A stretch of 64,000 bases of DNA from JACKII01 sp965202745 (GTDB lineage Bacteria > Pseudomonadota > Alphaproteobacteria > Bin95): assembly GCA_965202745.1 (NCBI GenBank), contig CBDBCB010000017.1, positions 62,001 to 126,000 of the forward strand. The letters run 5' to 3'. Positions 49,005-58,588 of the stretch are shown piece after piece (position 1 is the stretch's first letter; the number at the start of each line of letters is the position of its first letter). The notes beneath the pieces were generated by a model that was not told the DNA's origin, searched no databases, and was given only the letters and a program-made list of their open reading frames with translations. Made by a program: the position numbers and the translations under genes.

Positions 49005-50707
49005 TAGGCTACCCACTCGCTGACCGGCGTGTTGGCTTCGTCCAGGGGCTGGCAAATCACGTCCACCAGCGTCGGGCCATCATGCGCCACCGCTTGTTTC
49101 AGCACGCCTTCCATCTCTGCCGGGTTTTCTACCCGCCAGGACTTCACACCAAAGGCGCTGGCAACGGCCGCATGGTCGGTGCGGGAGAAGTCCACCGAAT
49201 AGAAGCGCTTGTCGTAGCCGTGCCGCTGCCCGGCCTTGATCCAGCCGAACAGGCTGTTCGAGACCACGACGAAGGTGATCGGCAGGTTCAGGCGGGTCAC
49301 GGTCTCCAGCTCGCCGCAGGTGAAGCCGAACGAGCCGTCGCCCATCACCGAGACCGTCTTGACGCCGGGTCGTCCGATATGCGCGCCGACCGCCGCCGAC
49401 ATGGAATAGCCCAGCGCGCCATGCGCCCGGTTGGAGATGAAGTGCCGCCCTGTCAGCGGGCTCTGATAGAAGGCACTGAAATACGGGCAGGGCGTGCCGG
49501 GGTCGCAGACGACGGTCGCATCCGGGTCGAGCACGTGGTTCATGGTGGCGACCAGCCGCTCCGGCTTCATTGGGGCATCATCGCTGGCGGCGAGCGCTTC
49601 GAACGCCGCGAACTTCTCCGCCTTGGCGGCAGCGACGGCGGAGGCTGCATCACGGCTGCTGCCTGCGCCATTCAGCGCTGACGCGAGCGCCTCCAGCGCC
49701 AGGCGCGCATCGCCGACAATAGCAACATCGGTCGTGTAGATAGCGCCGATGGTGGCCGGGTCGCTATCAATGTGGATTATTTTCGCTTGGCCCGCTGCCG
49801 GATAGCGCCAGCGCTCTGTTGTGACAGAGCCCGCCCGGCAGCCGATGAAGACAACGCAGTCCGCTTTTTGCACCACGGCGCGGGTCGGCATGGTGCCACC
49901 GTTGGAGCCGACCACGCCCACGGCCAACGGATGGTCATCACCGATGGAGCCCTGGCCGGAGATTGTGGTACAGACCGGCGCATCCAGCGCCTCCGCACAT
50001 TGGGCGAGCGCCGCTTCCCCGCCCGCGATCACTACGCCGCCGCCGCAGACAAATATCGGGAATTTGGCCGCCTTGAGCATCGCCGCAGCCTCCTGAACCG
50101 CAGCCGGGTCCGGCCCCTGCGGCCTCGCCGGATAGACGCCCAGCGAGGTATCACCCCAGACCTGATCTGCGTCCACCGGCTGGTTCTGCACGTCGAACGG
50201 CAGGCAGAGATGCGCTGCGCCGGGGCGGCCCGTGGTCATCTGCCGGAACGCCTCCCGTACCTGCCCCGGCAGCATGGCCACGGTGTCGGCGGTGGCGTTG
50301 TATTTGGTCAACGGCTTGAACAGCGCCTGCTGGTCCAGTTCCGTCAGGGTGAACTTGCCGCGGGCGTTGGTGCCGATATCCGTCGTGATCGCGAAGACGG
50401 GGACGGAGCTCTCATGCGCCTCCACCACGCCCGGCAGGATGTAGCTTGCACCGCCGCCGCTAGGGCCCTCGCAGACACCGACCTTGTTGGTCATGCGCGC
50501 ATAGCCATCCGCCATGTACGCTGCCGAACGCTCGTCGCGGCTGAGCACGTGGCGGATATCCTGCCCGGTGCGGTAGAGCGCATCGTAGAACGGCAGCGAG
50601 GTATCCCCGCACAGGCCAAACACCGTATCGACACCGTGGGAGCGCAGCAGGCTGACCATAGCCTCCGCACCGGAGAGTTGGTTGGGGCGGTCGGCATTGC
50701 TGGCCAT
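49004..50707 (-). CDS. Thiamine pyrophosphate-binding protein, acetolactate synthase large-subunit-like
   Basis: This is a 567-residue TPP enzyme with all three domains. The catalytic Glu region is LSRDERSAAYMADGYARMT, the central domain has AAKFPIFVCGGGVVIAGGEA, and the TPP/Mg site is VMGDGSFGFTCGELETVTRL with SNSLFGWIK. It is intact, unlike the gapped relative at 15.6-17.1 kb. It is coupled to the SDR downstream. The substrate is unknown; similar genes act on glyoxylate, sulfopyruvate or other 2-oxoacids. Confidence 0.87.
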   Translation of the reverse strand: MASNADRPNQLSGAEAMVSLLRSHGVDTVFGLCGDTSLPFYDALYRTGQDIRHVLSRDERSAAYMADGYARMTNKVGVCEGPSGGGASYILPGVVEAHESSVPVFAITTDIGTNARGKFTLTELDQQALFKPLTKYNATADTVAMLPGQVREAFRQMTTGRPGAAHLCLPFDVQNQPVDADQVWGDTSLGVYPARPQGPDPAAVQEAAAMLKAAKFPIFVCGGGVVIAGGEAALAQCAEALDAPVCTTISGQGSIGDDHPLAVGVVGSNGGTMPTRAVVQKADCVVFIGCRAGSVTTERWRYPAAGQAKIIHIDSDPATIGAIYTTDVAIVGDARLALEALASALNGAGSSRDAASAVAAAKAEKFAAFEALAASDDAPMKPERLVATMNHVLDPDATVVCDPGTPCPYFSAFYQSPLTGRHFISNRAHGALGYSMSAAVGAHIGRPGVKTVSVMGDGSFGFTCGELETVTRLNLPITFVVVSNSLFGWIKAGQRHGYDKRFYSVDFSRTDHAAVASAFGVKSWRVENPAEMEGVLKQAVAHDGPTLVDVICQPLDEANTPVSEWVA

Positions 50708-50813
50708 AGGAAGGTTCCTGACGATAAGCGGAAGGTGATCGCGCTTCTTTTACCGAATGTGACGCCTCCTTGCCCAGGGGCAGAATATAAAGCTTACCAA
50801 AGGAGCCTACCCC

Positions 50814-51986
50814 ATGAACCGCAAAATCCTCGCCATTGCCCTTGCGGGACTCGCTACTGTTGCCTTGCTGGGCTTCGAGGAGCGCGGCTGGAAGATGACG
50901 GCAGCGGTGCTGACCGGGGGCCTTGCCGGCGTTGGGCTATATCACGCCTCCTTTGGGTTCACTGCTGCCTGGCGGCGGCTGGTGCGGGAGCGGCGGGGCG
51001 GTGGCCTGCGCGCCCAGATGCTGCTGATCGGCCTTGCTTGCCTTTTCACCTTCCCGCTGATGGCCTGGGGCCGCGACATTGGCCTGCCGGCGGGCGGCTA
51101 TATCCTGCCTATGGGTGTGGCGTCTGCCATCGGCGCTTTCACCTTTGGTATCGGCATGCAGCTGGGCGGCGGCTGCGCATCAGGCACCCTGTTTACCGCG
51201 GGCGGGGGCAGCACGCGCATGTTGATCACGCTGGTGTTCTTCGTTGCAGGTTCTGTCTGGGCAACGGCGCACTGGGACTTCTGGACCAGCCTGCCGCGTA
51301 CCACCGCCGGCATCTCCATCCCGCGGGAGCTTGGCACGATTCCCGGCCTGCTGCTGATGCTGGCTGTGCTCGCCGCGATTGCCGCCGCCAGTGCCTGGGC
51401 GGAGCGGCGGCGGCATGGAGCGTTGGAGCCTGCCAAGCCCACGGTCTCCATCCTGCGCGGACCATGGTCGCTGGCGGCAGGTGCCGTGGTGCTCGCGCTG
51501 GTCAGCGTCCTGACCATGGCGATCCAGGGCAGCCCGTGGGGTATCACGTCCGGATATGCGCTCTGGGGAGCAAAGGCCGCGGCCGCGGCGGGAGCACCGG
51601 TCGAGACCTGGGCCTATTGGACGCCCGGCTGGCGGCAGGCGCAGCTCAATAACAGCCTGTTTGCGGACCGTACCTCGATCATGAATTTCGGGATCATCTT
51701 CGGCGCGATGGCCGCGGCGGCGTTGGCGGGCAAGTTCTCGCCCAACCTGAACCTGTCTGCACGCGACGTGGCGACGGCGGTCATCGGCGGCCTGCTCATG
51801 GGCTATGGCGCGCGGCTCGCCTATGGCTGCAATATCGGCGCCTATCTGGGTGGGCTGGTCTCCGGCAGTCTGCACGGATGGTGGTGGCTGCTCTGGGGGT
51901 TCCTTGGCTCCTTTGTTGGCACCTGGGCGCGGGAGCGTATCGGCATGGACCCACCTGCCATGTTCTTGAGTGCCAAGCCAGCCTGA
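50814..51986 (+). CDS. YeeE/YedE-family sulfur-compound transporter
   Basis: The family (TsuA/YeeE, PmpA/B) moves thiosulfate or related sulfur species across the inner membrane through conserved cysteines. The 390-residue polytopic protein has the two signature loops, FGIGMQLGGGCASGTLFTAG near residue 115 and GARLAYGCNIGAYLGGLVSG near residue 335, each with the key Cys. AAGGAG precedes the ATG at 50814. No TusA/YeeD-type partner is seen beside it. Confidence 0.9.
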   Translation: MNRKILAIALAGLATVALLGFEERGWKMTAAVLTGGLAGVGLYHASFGFTAAWRRLVRERRGGGLRAQMLLIGLACLFTFPLMAWGRDIGLPAGGYILPMGVASAIGAFTFGIGMQLGGGCASGTLFTAGGGSTRMLITLVFFVAGSVWATAHWDFWTSLPRTTAGISIPRELGTIPGLLLMLAVLAAIAAASAWAERRRHGALEPAKPTVSILRGPWSLAAGAVVLALVSVLTMAIQGSPWGITSGYALWGAKAAAAAGAPVETWAYWTPGWRQAQLNNSLFADRTSIMNFGIIFGAMAAAALAGKFSPNLNLSARDVATAVIGGLLMGYGARLAYGCNIGAYLGGLVSGSLHGWWWLLWGFLGSFVGTWARERIGMDPPAMFLSAKPA

Positions 51987-52145
51987 TAATCTGCGCCAAC
52001 CGCTAGCAAGCAGTGGGTACGCAAAGCAGTAATCCAAAAGAACAAGCGGCGATTTTGCAATTTATGTTTGTTTTATTTTCTTTTAATTGGTACCGTAAGT
52101 TTGCTAGCTGGAACCCTCCCATCACGCTAGCTGCAAGAGCCCCCT

Positions 52146-52177
52146 GACAAGCCCGGCCCTGACCCTCCGGGCTTGTC
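52146..52177. terminator. Hairpin between yeeE-type gene and aminotransferase gene
   Basis: An 11-bp stem (GACAAGCCCGG with CCGGGCTTGTC) has a 10-nt loop. No T-run follows, so it could be a weak terminator or a leader structure of the aminotransferase gene 108 bp downstream. The preceding 52050-52090 is notably AT-rich. Confidence 0.5.
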
Positions 52178-52285
52178 GCACTTCGCCACACCATGGCTGC
52201 TATGCGCGAAGCGTCATTGCCCTGTGTAAAGCATGGGCATAGGTTACCCGCGTTTTGTTTCGAAACCCTCAAAAGGACCGAGATT

Positions 52286-53488
52286 ATGTTGATCGTCGCC
52301 GATCGCCTGTCAGTCATCAAGCCGTCCCCAACGGTCGCGATGAACTCCAAGGCGATGGAAATGGCTGCAGCAGGTGAAGATGTTATTGGACTCGCCGTTG
52401 GCGAGCCGGACTTTGATACACCGGACCACATCAAACAGGCAGGCATCAAGGCGATCAAAGACGGCGATACAAAATACACCGCCCCTGATGGCCGACCGGA
52501 GCTTAAATCGGCGATCTGCCGTAAGCTGAAGCGCGAAAACGGTCTGGAATACAACAACAGCCAGATCACCATCGGCAATGGCGGCAAGCACGTGCTCTAT
52601 AACGCGCTGATGGCCAGCGTGAATCCGGGCGACGAGGTCATCATCCCAGCACCCTATTGGACCAGCTATCCGGACATGGTTTTGTTGGCTGAAGGGACGC
52701 CAGTACCCGTTGCCTGCACAATCGACAGTGGCTTCAAACTCACTGGCGAAGCCTTGGACGCGGCGATCACGCCAAAGACCAAGTGGCTGATCCTGAACTC
52801 GCCTTCAAACCCAACCGGCGCTGCCTATAGTTGGGATGAGATGAAGGCCATCACCGATATGCTGCTGAAGCATCCGCATGTGTGGGTGATGACCGATGAT
52901 ATGTACGAGCATCTCGTCTATGACGGCTTCCAGTTCTGTACACCGGCGCAGGTCGAGCCGAAGCTTTATGACCGGACGCTGACTGTTAACGGCGTGTCTA
53001 AAGCCTATGCCATGACCGGCTGGCGCATTGGTTATGCGGCCGGTGCGAAAGAGCTGATCGATGCGATCCGCAAGATCCAGTCGCAGAGCACCACGAACCC
53101 CTCATCTATCAGCCAAACGGCAGCAGTTGAGGCGCTTGACGGCCAGCAGAATTACCGGGCCGAGTGGATCGAGAGCTTCAAACGCCGCCGCAATCTGGTC
53201 GTTAACGGTGTGAACCAGGCCGAGGGTCTGACCTGCAACACGCCGGAAGGCGCGTTCTACGTCTATCCGTCGTGCGCTGGTGCGATCGGCAAGAAAACCC
53301 CCGGCGGCAAAGTGATCGAGAGCGACGACGATTTCGCCTTCTATCTGCTGGAGGCGGAGAAAGTCGTGGTCGTGCCGGGCTCAGCCTTCGGGCTCTCGCC
53401 GAACTTCCGCATCTCGTATGCCACCAGTGACGAGAAACTGGCGGAGGCCTGCCGGCGCATCCAGCGGGCCTGTGCGGCCCTTCGGTAA
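52286..53488 (+). CDS. Class I aminotransferase, aspartate aminotransferase type
   Basis: This is a PLP-dependent aminotransferase of 400 residues, best matching the AatA (I-gamma) aspartate aminotransferases of alphaproteobacteria. Motifs are DVIGLAVGEPDFDTPDHIKQ, PAPYWTSYPDMVLLAEG, NSPSNPTGAAYSWDEM, the PLP lysine in VNGVSKAYAMTGWRIGYAAG, and the terminal Arg in SPNFRISYATS. The ATG at 52286 follows AAGGACCG; codons upstream to 52193 have no family support. A terminator follows. Confidence 0.95.
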   Translation: MLIVADRLSVIKPSPTVAMNSKAMEMAAAGEDVIGLAVGEPDFDTPDHIKQAGIKAIKDGDTKYTAPDGRPELKSAICRKLKRENGLEYNNSQITIGNGGKHVLYNALMASVNPGDEVIIPAPYWTSYPDMVLLAEGTPVPVACTIDSGFKLTGEALDAAITPKTKWLILNSPSNPTGAAYSWDEMKAITDMLLKHPHVWVMTDDMYEHLVYDGFQFCTPAQVEPKLYDRTLTVNGVSKAYAMTGWRIGYAAGAKELIDAIRKIQSQSTTNPSSISQTAAVEALDGQQNYRAEWIESFKRRRNLVVNGVNQAEGLTCNTPEGAFYVYPSCAGAIGKKTPGGKVIESDDDFAFYLLEAEKVVVVPGSAFGLSPNFRISYATSDEKLAEACRRIQRACAALR

Positions 53489-53526
53489 CTGGCCTGAGCG
53501 GCGCTCTTGTCCAGCAGGGAAACAGC

Positions 53527-53560
53527 GGTGGCGTCCTCTTAGGGCGCGCCACCCTTTTTT
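53527..53560 (+). terminator. Terminator after the aminotransferase gene
   Basis: GGTGGCG (53527-53533) pairs with CGCCACC (53547-53553), followed by CTTTTTT. It is a convincing intrinsic terminator 38 bp after the stop codon. The remaining 170 bp to the DUF882 gene hold no recognised feature. Confidence 0.85.
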
Positions 53561-53732
53561 GTCCATAAGTGTTTGAGTCACATAAGCGTTTGTTAGGGGT
53601 GTGAATTTATACACTGACTCTGCTTGGCAGTTGTGGTGATTCTCTGCTTTAACCAGGGCAATACCCGGATTAAGGCCTTGGCTGATCCACCGCCGCTACC
53701 AATATCCGGTAACAGGAGAGACTGATAGAGCG

Positions 53733-54275
53733 ATGACCGGACAACCGCCCAAACTAGCAAGACGCGCCGTCCTTGGCGGGTTGCTGGCTGCGCCGTTCGT
53801 TGCCCGGCCTGCGGAAGCATGGAGCGACAGCCGCTTCGTGCGCTTCCACAACATCCACACGCTCGAGAAGATCAACGCCACCTACTGGCGCGATGGGCAG
53901 TACGACCGGCAGGCGCTGAAGGACCTGAACTGGTTCCTGCGCGATTGGCGTGCCCACCGCATCCATGCCATGGACCCGCTTACGCTCGACATTATTTACT
54001 GGACCTCGCACCGCATGGGCTCGTCCGGCAACGCGGAGATCATCAGTGGCTACCGCACACCCAAGACCAACGCCATGCTGGCTTCGCGTTCCTCCAAAGT
54101 GGCGAAGGCTTCCTATCACATGCAGGGCCGCGCCATCGATTTCCGGCTGCTGGACCGGTCGATCAAGAACACGCACAAGGCCGTGCTCACCCGCCAGTAT
54201 GGTGGCGTCGGCCTCTATACCAAGTCCCAGTTCATCCATGTGGATATCGGCCCGGTCCGGTCCTGGGGCGCTTGA
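53733..54275 (+). CDS. DUF882/YcbK-type peptidase M15-like exported protein
   Basis: This family resembles D-Ala-D-Ala carboxypeptidases of the M15/VanY fold and is tied to cell-wall turnover. The 180-residue precursor has a Tat-like signal (KLARRAVLGGLLAAPFVARP, cleavage after AEA). Zinc-ligand motifs are ASYHMQGRAIDF (H and D) and FIHVDIGPVR (H). ISGYRTPKTNAML is the family's mid-domain signature. It is followed after nine bases by the ProX-GST gene. Confidence 0.9.
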   Translation: MTGQPPKLARRAVLGGLLAAPFVARPAEAWSDSRFVRFHNIHTLEKINATYWRDGQYDRQALKDLNWFLRDWRAHRIHAMDPLTLDIIYWTSHRMGSSGNAEIISGYRTPKTNAMLASRSSKVAKASYHMQGRAIDFRLLDRSIKNTHKAVLTRQYGGVGLYTKSQFIHVDIGPVRSWGA

Positions 54276-54284
54276 GAGCAAGCC

Positions 54285-55388
54285 GTGCCTGCAACGCCCG
54301 ATGACCTTTTCCAGCACCTAGACGCCCTGGGTATTGCGCACGAGACCACGCAGCATCAGCCTGTATTTACCGTCGCCGAAAGCCAGGCTCTGCGCGGCAC
54401 CCTGCCCGGCGGCCATTCCAAGAACCTGTTTCTGAAGAACAAGAAGGGCGACCTCTGGCTGGTGACAGCGGCGGAGGATGCTGCCGTCGACCTGAAGGCC
54501 CTGACCAAGACGCTTGGCGCCGGCCGTCTGTCTTTCGGCAAGCCCGACCTGCTGCTGGAAGTGCTGGGCGTGGAGCCCGGCTCCGTCACGCCATTCGGCC
54601 TGATCAATGATCCTAACCGCCGCGTGACGTTCGTCCTGGACACGCGCCTAGCCGCTATTATGGAGCCGCTGCACTTCCACCCCCTGGTGAACAACGCAAC
54701 GACCGCTATCAGCACAGCCGATTTCCGCGCCTTCCTCGCGGCCGCGGGCCACACAGTCATCGACTCCGGCGGCGCGATGGTCGAAGCCGCCTTGGCGGAG
54801 GCCGGTGCACTGGTGGATGTGAAGCCGGTCGACATCCGCACCAACGCCCAGCGGGACCCGGCCTATCTGGCCATCAACCCGCACGGCAAGCTACCTGCTC
54901 TCGTCACGCCGGAAGGGGGCCTCCTCACCGAGACCTTGGCGATCCTCCTCACCCTCGACGACCGGCATCCCGAAGCCGGGCTGCTACCGCCCCGTCCCTC
55001 ACCAGACCGTGAGAAAGCCTTGCGCTGGCTGACTTTTGCGGCGACTGAGCTTTATCCGATTGTCAAAATTCTGGACTATCCAAACCGCTTCACCGCCGCG
55101 CCAGAGAACACCAATGGCACCCGTGAGACTGCGCTGGAGATTTGGTGTGCCCGCCTCCACACCATGGAGGCGCAGCTCACCGACGCGGGGCCATACCTGC
55201 TGGGCGGTACCTTCTGCCTGACAGATATCTACTGGGCCGTTGTCTCCCGGTGGGGCTTCCAGCCGGGCTGGACCGCGGCCCACACGCCCAGGCTGGAGCG
55301 CCTATTCCACGCAGTCTGCGCCCGCCCGAAGATAGCGGCAGCTTGGGGCGATCGCTGGGAAGCCCGGCCGCCACCGCTTAACGCTTAG
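54285..55388 (+). CDS. Fusion of a ProX/YbaK-type aminoacyl-tRNA deacylase and a glutathione S-transferase
   Basis: Residues 1 to about 160 match prolyl-tRNA deacylase-like proteins (YbaK fold): HQPVFTVAESQALRGTLPGG, HSKNLFLKNKKGDLWLV and PFGLINDPNRRVTFVLD. From about 163, SGGAMVEAALAEAGALVDVK leads into a GST: PAYLAINPHGKLPALVTPEG, the glutathione-binding TETLAI, and an all-helical C-terminal domain to 367. The GST lacks its first ten or so residues including the first strand. This suggests a deletion fused two neighbouring genes in frame. The deacylase half looks complete; GST activity is doubtful. Confidence 0.85.
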   Translation: MPATPDDLFQHLDALGIAHETTQHQPVFTVAESQALRGTLPGGHSKNLFLKNKKGDLWLVTAAEDAAVDLKALTKTLGAGRLSFGKPDLLLEVLGVEPGSVTPFGLINDPNRRVTFVLDTRLAAIMEPLHFHPLVNNATTAISTADFRAFLAAAGHTVIDSGGAMVEAALAEAGALVDVKPVDIRTNAQRDPAYLAINPHGKLPALVTPEGGLLTETLAILLTLDDRHPEAGLLPPRPSPDREKALRWLTFAATELYPIVKILDYPNRFTAAPENTNGTRETALEIWCARLHTMEAQLTDAGPYLLGGTFCLTDIYWAVVSRWGFQPGWTAAHTPRLERLFHAVCARPKIAAAWGDRWEARPPPLNA

Positions 55389-56272
55389 TCCTTCTTCACC
55401 CCCAGGATCGACTGGCTCATGGCCCGCGCATCCCGCATCGGCCAGCGGCCCGAGTCCACCTGGGCCAGGAAGTCCAGGATGATGCGGTTGAAGGCGTCCG
55501 GCTCCTCGATATTGATGGTATGGCCGCAGTTCAGCATCACCACCAGTGCTGCGGACGGGATGGTCTCCTTCATCATCACGCCAGGCAACAGGCAGGGCCA
55601 GTCCTCGTCGCCGGTCAGCACCAGCGTCGGGGCGGAGATGCCCGCCATGGCGTCCTTCAGGTCGAAGAGCGAGGGCCTTTCGGCCTGCACGCCGCGCATG
55701 GTGTTGGCTGAGCCCAGTGCCGAGTGCGTCGCCAACTGGTCCCGGAACTCCTCCCAGCCGCGCAGGTTCTTGTTCTGGAACTGCACCCGTGTCGGCCCCA
55801 GCGAGTAGGTGTTGGCGAAGGCCTCGATCCCGTCATTCTGGATCAGGTCGGCGGTGGCATTCGCCTCCACCTTGAACTGCTCGCGCTTGTCCGGCTCCGC
55901 GCCATAGCCGCAGCCCGCCACTGTCAGCGAGAGGGCCCGGTCCGAATGGTGAATGCCGAAGTGCAGGGTCGCGAACCCGCCCATGGAGAGCCCGACAATG
56001 TGCGCTTTGTCGATGCCCAACTGGTCGAGCACCGCCAGGATGTCGAGCCGCGCCCGGTCCTGGGAGTAGCTGGCCGGGGTCGGCGGCACATCGGAGGGCG
56101 GGTAGCCGCGCGCGTTGTAGGCAATGGCGTGGTAGCGCATGCCACAGGTGCGCAGCTGCGGCTCCCAACTGGCCATGTTGCCCGCGAACTCGTGCACAAA
56201 GATGACCGGCGTACCGCTGCCGGCCTCTTCATAGGCGAGATTGACGCCGTCGTCGGTGGTGATGTGGGGCAT
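55385..56272 (-). CDS. Alpha/beta hydrolase
   Basis: The 295-residue enzyme has the alpha/beta fold and resembles 3-oxoadipate enol-lactonase-like hydrolases. Motifs are TPVIFVHEFAGNMASWEPQL, the nucleophile elbow GLSMGGFATLHFG (Ser), the acid in LTGDEDWPCLL, and the His in LNCGHTINIEEPD. The start at 56272 (MPHITTDDGVNLAYEE) has family support; the upstream extension does not. Its end overlaps the convergent ProX-GST gene by four bases. The substrate is unknown. Confidence 0.88.
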   Translation of the reverse strand: MPHITTDDGVNLAYEEAGSGTPVIFVHEFAGNMASWEPQLRTCGMRYHAIAYNARGYPPSDVPPTPASYSQDRARLDILAVLDQLGIDKAHIVGLSMGGFATLHFGIHHSDRALSLTVAGCGYGAEPDKREQFKVEANATADLIQNDGIEAFANTYSLGPTRVQFQNKNLRGWEEFRDQLATHSALGSANTMRGVQAERPSLFDLKDAMAGISAPTLVLTGDEDWPCLLPGVMMKETIPSAALVVMLNCGHTINIEEPDAFNRIILDFLAQVDSGRWPMRDARAMSQSILGVKKD

Positions 56273-56398
56273 GGGGCAGGGCCTCTTGGTAGAGCAAAAA
56301 AAGGAAGCCCGGAGAATGCCCCGAACCGGCAACCCCTGGCAAGGAGGAGTGCGGCGGGGCGGGCGTTCCTACCTTGGTATGGCTGTCAGATTTTTACC

Positions 56399-56495
56399 TA
56401 AACTTTTCTAAACAAAACTAAATTTTTTGAGGGGGTAAACGTTTAGGTACGGTTTATCTCCGGTTTAGGTGGAGTTTAGATTGGGTTTATCATTG
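56399..56495. repeat. Array of helically spaced GTTTA / TAAAC motifs
   Basis: GTTTA starts at 56441, 56452, 56463, 56474 and 56485, an exact 11-bp period for five copies. On the left, the inverse motif TAAAC starts at 56399 and 56409, TAAAT at 56419 (10-bp period), and TAAAC at 56436 abuts the first GTTTA. The motifs thus present the same face of the helix in two opposed blocks. It lies in the 431-bp gene-free stretch 56273-56703. Binding-site arrays such as ParR or Rep iterons look like this, but no cognate gene is identified. Confidence 0.85.
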
Positions 56496-56703
56496 TTCAG
56501 ACCAGGCTAAGCCGACAAGAAATCAAGAGGTTGGACCTTCGCTCTATTCTTTGGAGATGGTGGCGTACTGTCCCTAGTTCAATAGGTCAGAGGCCAGCAT
56601 TATTGGGAGCAAGCGAGCAGAACAGGAGGCACTTCAATTCCATCTTATGCTTGAAGCGGACGTTCCCTAAGACTCTGATAGAAGTCTGGGTAACGGACGA
56701 AGG
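56491..56703. other. Gene-free flank of the mobile island
   Basis: The stretch between the motif array and the IS256 left end has only short open frames without recognisable similarity or good ribosome-binding sites. I see no terminator or tRNA. It may be part of whatever element the array belonged to. Confidence 0.5.
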
Positions 56704-57407
56704 GAGTATCCGATCTTCTGTGTATGAGATTTAGCCCATACGCGTTTGACAGGTCATTGATTGACCCGTTCTGGGTATAGAATAGCGAACTGGTTTCGGG
56801 CAGCAACCCATTGTCTGACGGCCCTGCCTGTCTTCTCAAAGCTGCCGATTGCCAGATAGATCAGTTTTGTCGCGGCGGCGTCGGTTGGAAAGCTGCCCCG
56901 TGTTTTGGTGGTCTTTCGGATCACCCTGTTGAGGCTTTCGATAGCGTTGGTCGTGTCGATGATTTTGCGCCCGGCTGGTGGGAAGGCGAAGAACGGGATG
57001 ACTTCCTGCCACGCCCGCCGCCAACTCGGGGCGATTGAGGGGTATTTTTGGCCCCATTCGTCTTCGACCGCCGCGCGCGCTTTCTCGGCCTCTTTGTCAT
57101 CTGTGGCTTGATCAATCGGCTTGAGGGCCGATGCGACGATCTTGCGGTCTTTCCAGCCGCAGAAGTTCAGGGAATGGGGCACGAGAGGCACGATACAGGG
57201 TTGCACGGTGGTGTCGGGAAAGGCCGCATTGATGGCATCTGGGAAGCCCTTGAGGCCATGGACGACGGCGATGAGGATGTCTTCGACGCCGCGATTGCAC
57301 AGGTTGTTCATCACCGAGAGCCAGAATTGGGCCCCTTCATTGTTGGCGATCCAAAGCCCCAGAACCTCGCGTTCGCCCTCGGGGGTGACGCCCAATGCCC
57401 CGTAAAC

Positions 57408-58588
57408 TGTAAAACGCACGACTTGATCTGACATTTCTACTCTTATGGAGCTTAATCAAGGAGTGTCGATCAATGACAAGCATTCAAGAGAAGATCATCA
57501 AACCAAAGCTGGGACTGCTGGAGCTGGCCAAACAGCTCGGCAGTGTCAGTCAGGCCTGCAAAGTGATGGGATATTCGCGGGACAGCTTTTATCGGTTCAA
57601 AGAACTTTACGACCAAGGCGGCGAAGAGGCCCTGATGGATCTCAGCCGCCGCAAGCCTGTGATGAAGAACCGTGTGCCAGAGCCTGTCGAAAAGGCGGTG
57701 ATTGAATTGGCCATAGACAACCCGGCTCTGGGGCAGAAACGGGCGTCGTGGGAGCTGCAAAAGAAAGGGATCATGGTGTCGTCGTCAGGCCTGCGGTCGA
57801 TCTGGCGGCGCAATGATCTGGAAACCATGAAGAAGCGGCTCAAGGCCTTGGAAGCCCGCGCCGCGCTGGACGGCATCCTGCTGACCGAGGACCAGATGGC
57901 CGCCCTGGAAAAAGCCAAGGCCAGGAAAGAGGCGCACGGCGAAATCGCGCGCCACCACCCTGGCTATCTGGGCAGTCAGGACACCTATTATGGAGGCACA
58001 ATGAAGGGGGTGGGGCGGATAGATCAACAGACGTTTGTCGACACATATGCCCGCGTGGCGGTTTGCAAACTCTATACTGAAAAGACCGCCATCACCGCCG
58101 CTGATCTACTCAACGACCGCGTGATCCCTTATCTTTGCCGCACACAAGATCAGCCTGCTGCGCGTGCTGACGGACCGAGGCACGGAATATTGCGGCAAGG
58201 TCGAGAACCACGCCTACCAGCTCTATTGGGCGATCGAGGACATAGACCACACCCGCACCAAGGCCAATTCCCCGCAAACGAATGGCATCTGTGAGCGGTT
58301 CCACCGAACCATCAAGGATGAGTTCTACGACATCGCGTTCCGCAAGAAGCTGTATCGTTCTGTTGAGGAACTACAGGTTGATCTGGACGCGTGGCTCGCC
58401 AAGTACAACGAACAGCGGCCTCCTTCCGGGCGGCACTGCTATGGCAAAACACCTATGCAACCCTTCCGCGAAACGTTACCCATCGCTGTAGACAAGACGA
58501 TCCGGTCGCTCGACCAATCGGACAATGCACAACCCATTCTCAGCAACGCAAGCTGAGTTGTCCGTCAGATCAAGTCTGAAGTTTTACA
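57408..58588 (+). mobile_element. IS481-family element inside the IS256 transposase gene
   Basis: The element is 1181 bp, bounded by inverted repeats: the left end TGTAAAAC then five variable bases then ACTTGATCTGAC, and the right end (reverse complement) TGTAAAAC-TTCAG-ACTTGATCTGAC, 21 of 26 positions identical. It is flanked by direct repeats CGTAAAC at 57401-57407 and 58589-58595. It is a different IS481-group element from the one in tuf. Confidence 0.93.
57473..58556 (+). pseudogene. IS481-family transposase, frameshifted
   Basis: The N-terminus has a helix-turn-helix (ELAKQLGSVSQACKVMGYSR) and the integrase-core sequence reads to LLNDRVIPYL. Near 58135-58142 the frame shifts and continues HKISLLRVLTDRGTEYCG to the stop at 58554-58556. 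The DDE residues lie in VDTYAR, VLTDRGTE and GICERFHRTIKDEF. The two catalytic parts are in different frames, so the element is probably immobile by itself. Confidence 0.87.

Noticed and set aside
56399..56495. CRISPR array
   Set aside because: The repeated unit is only 5-11 bp with no unique spacers of constant length and no cas genes, so it is a phased motif array instead.
56531..56734. A 67-codon rightward frame left of the IS256 element
   Set aside because: TTG start, no ribosome-binding site, no family resemblance, and it runs into the IS256 terminal repeat.
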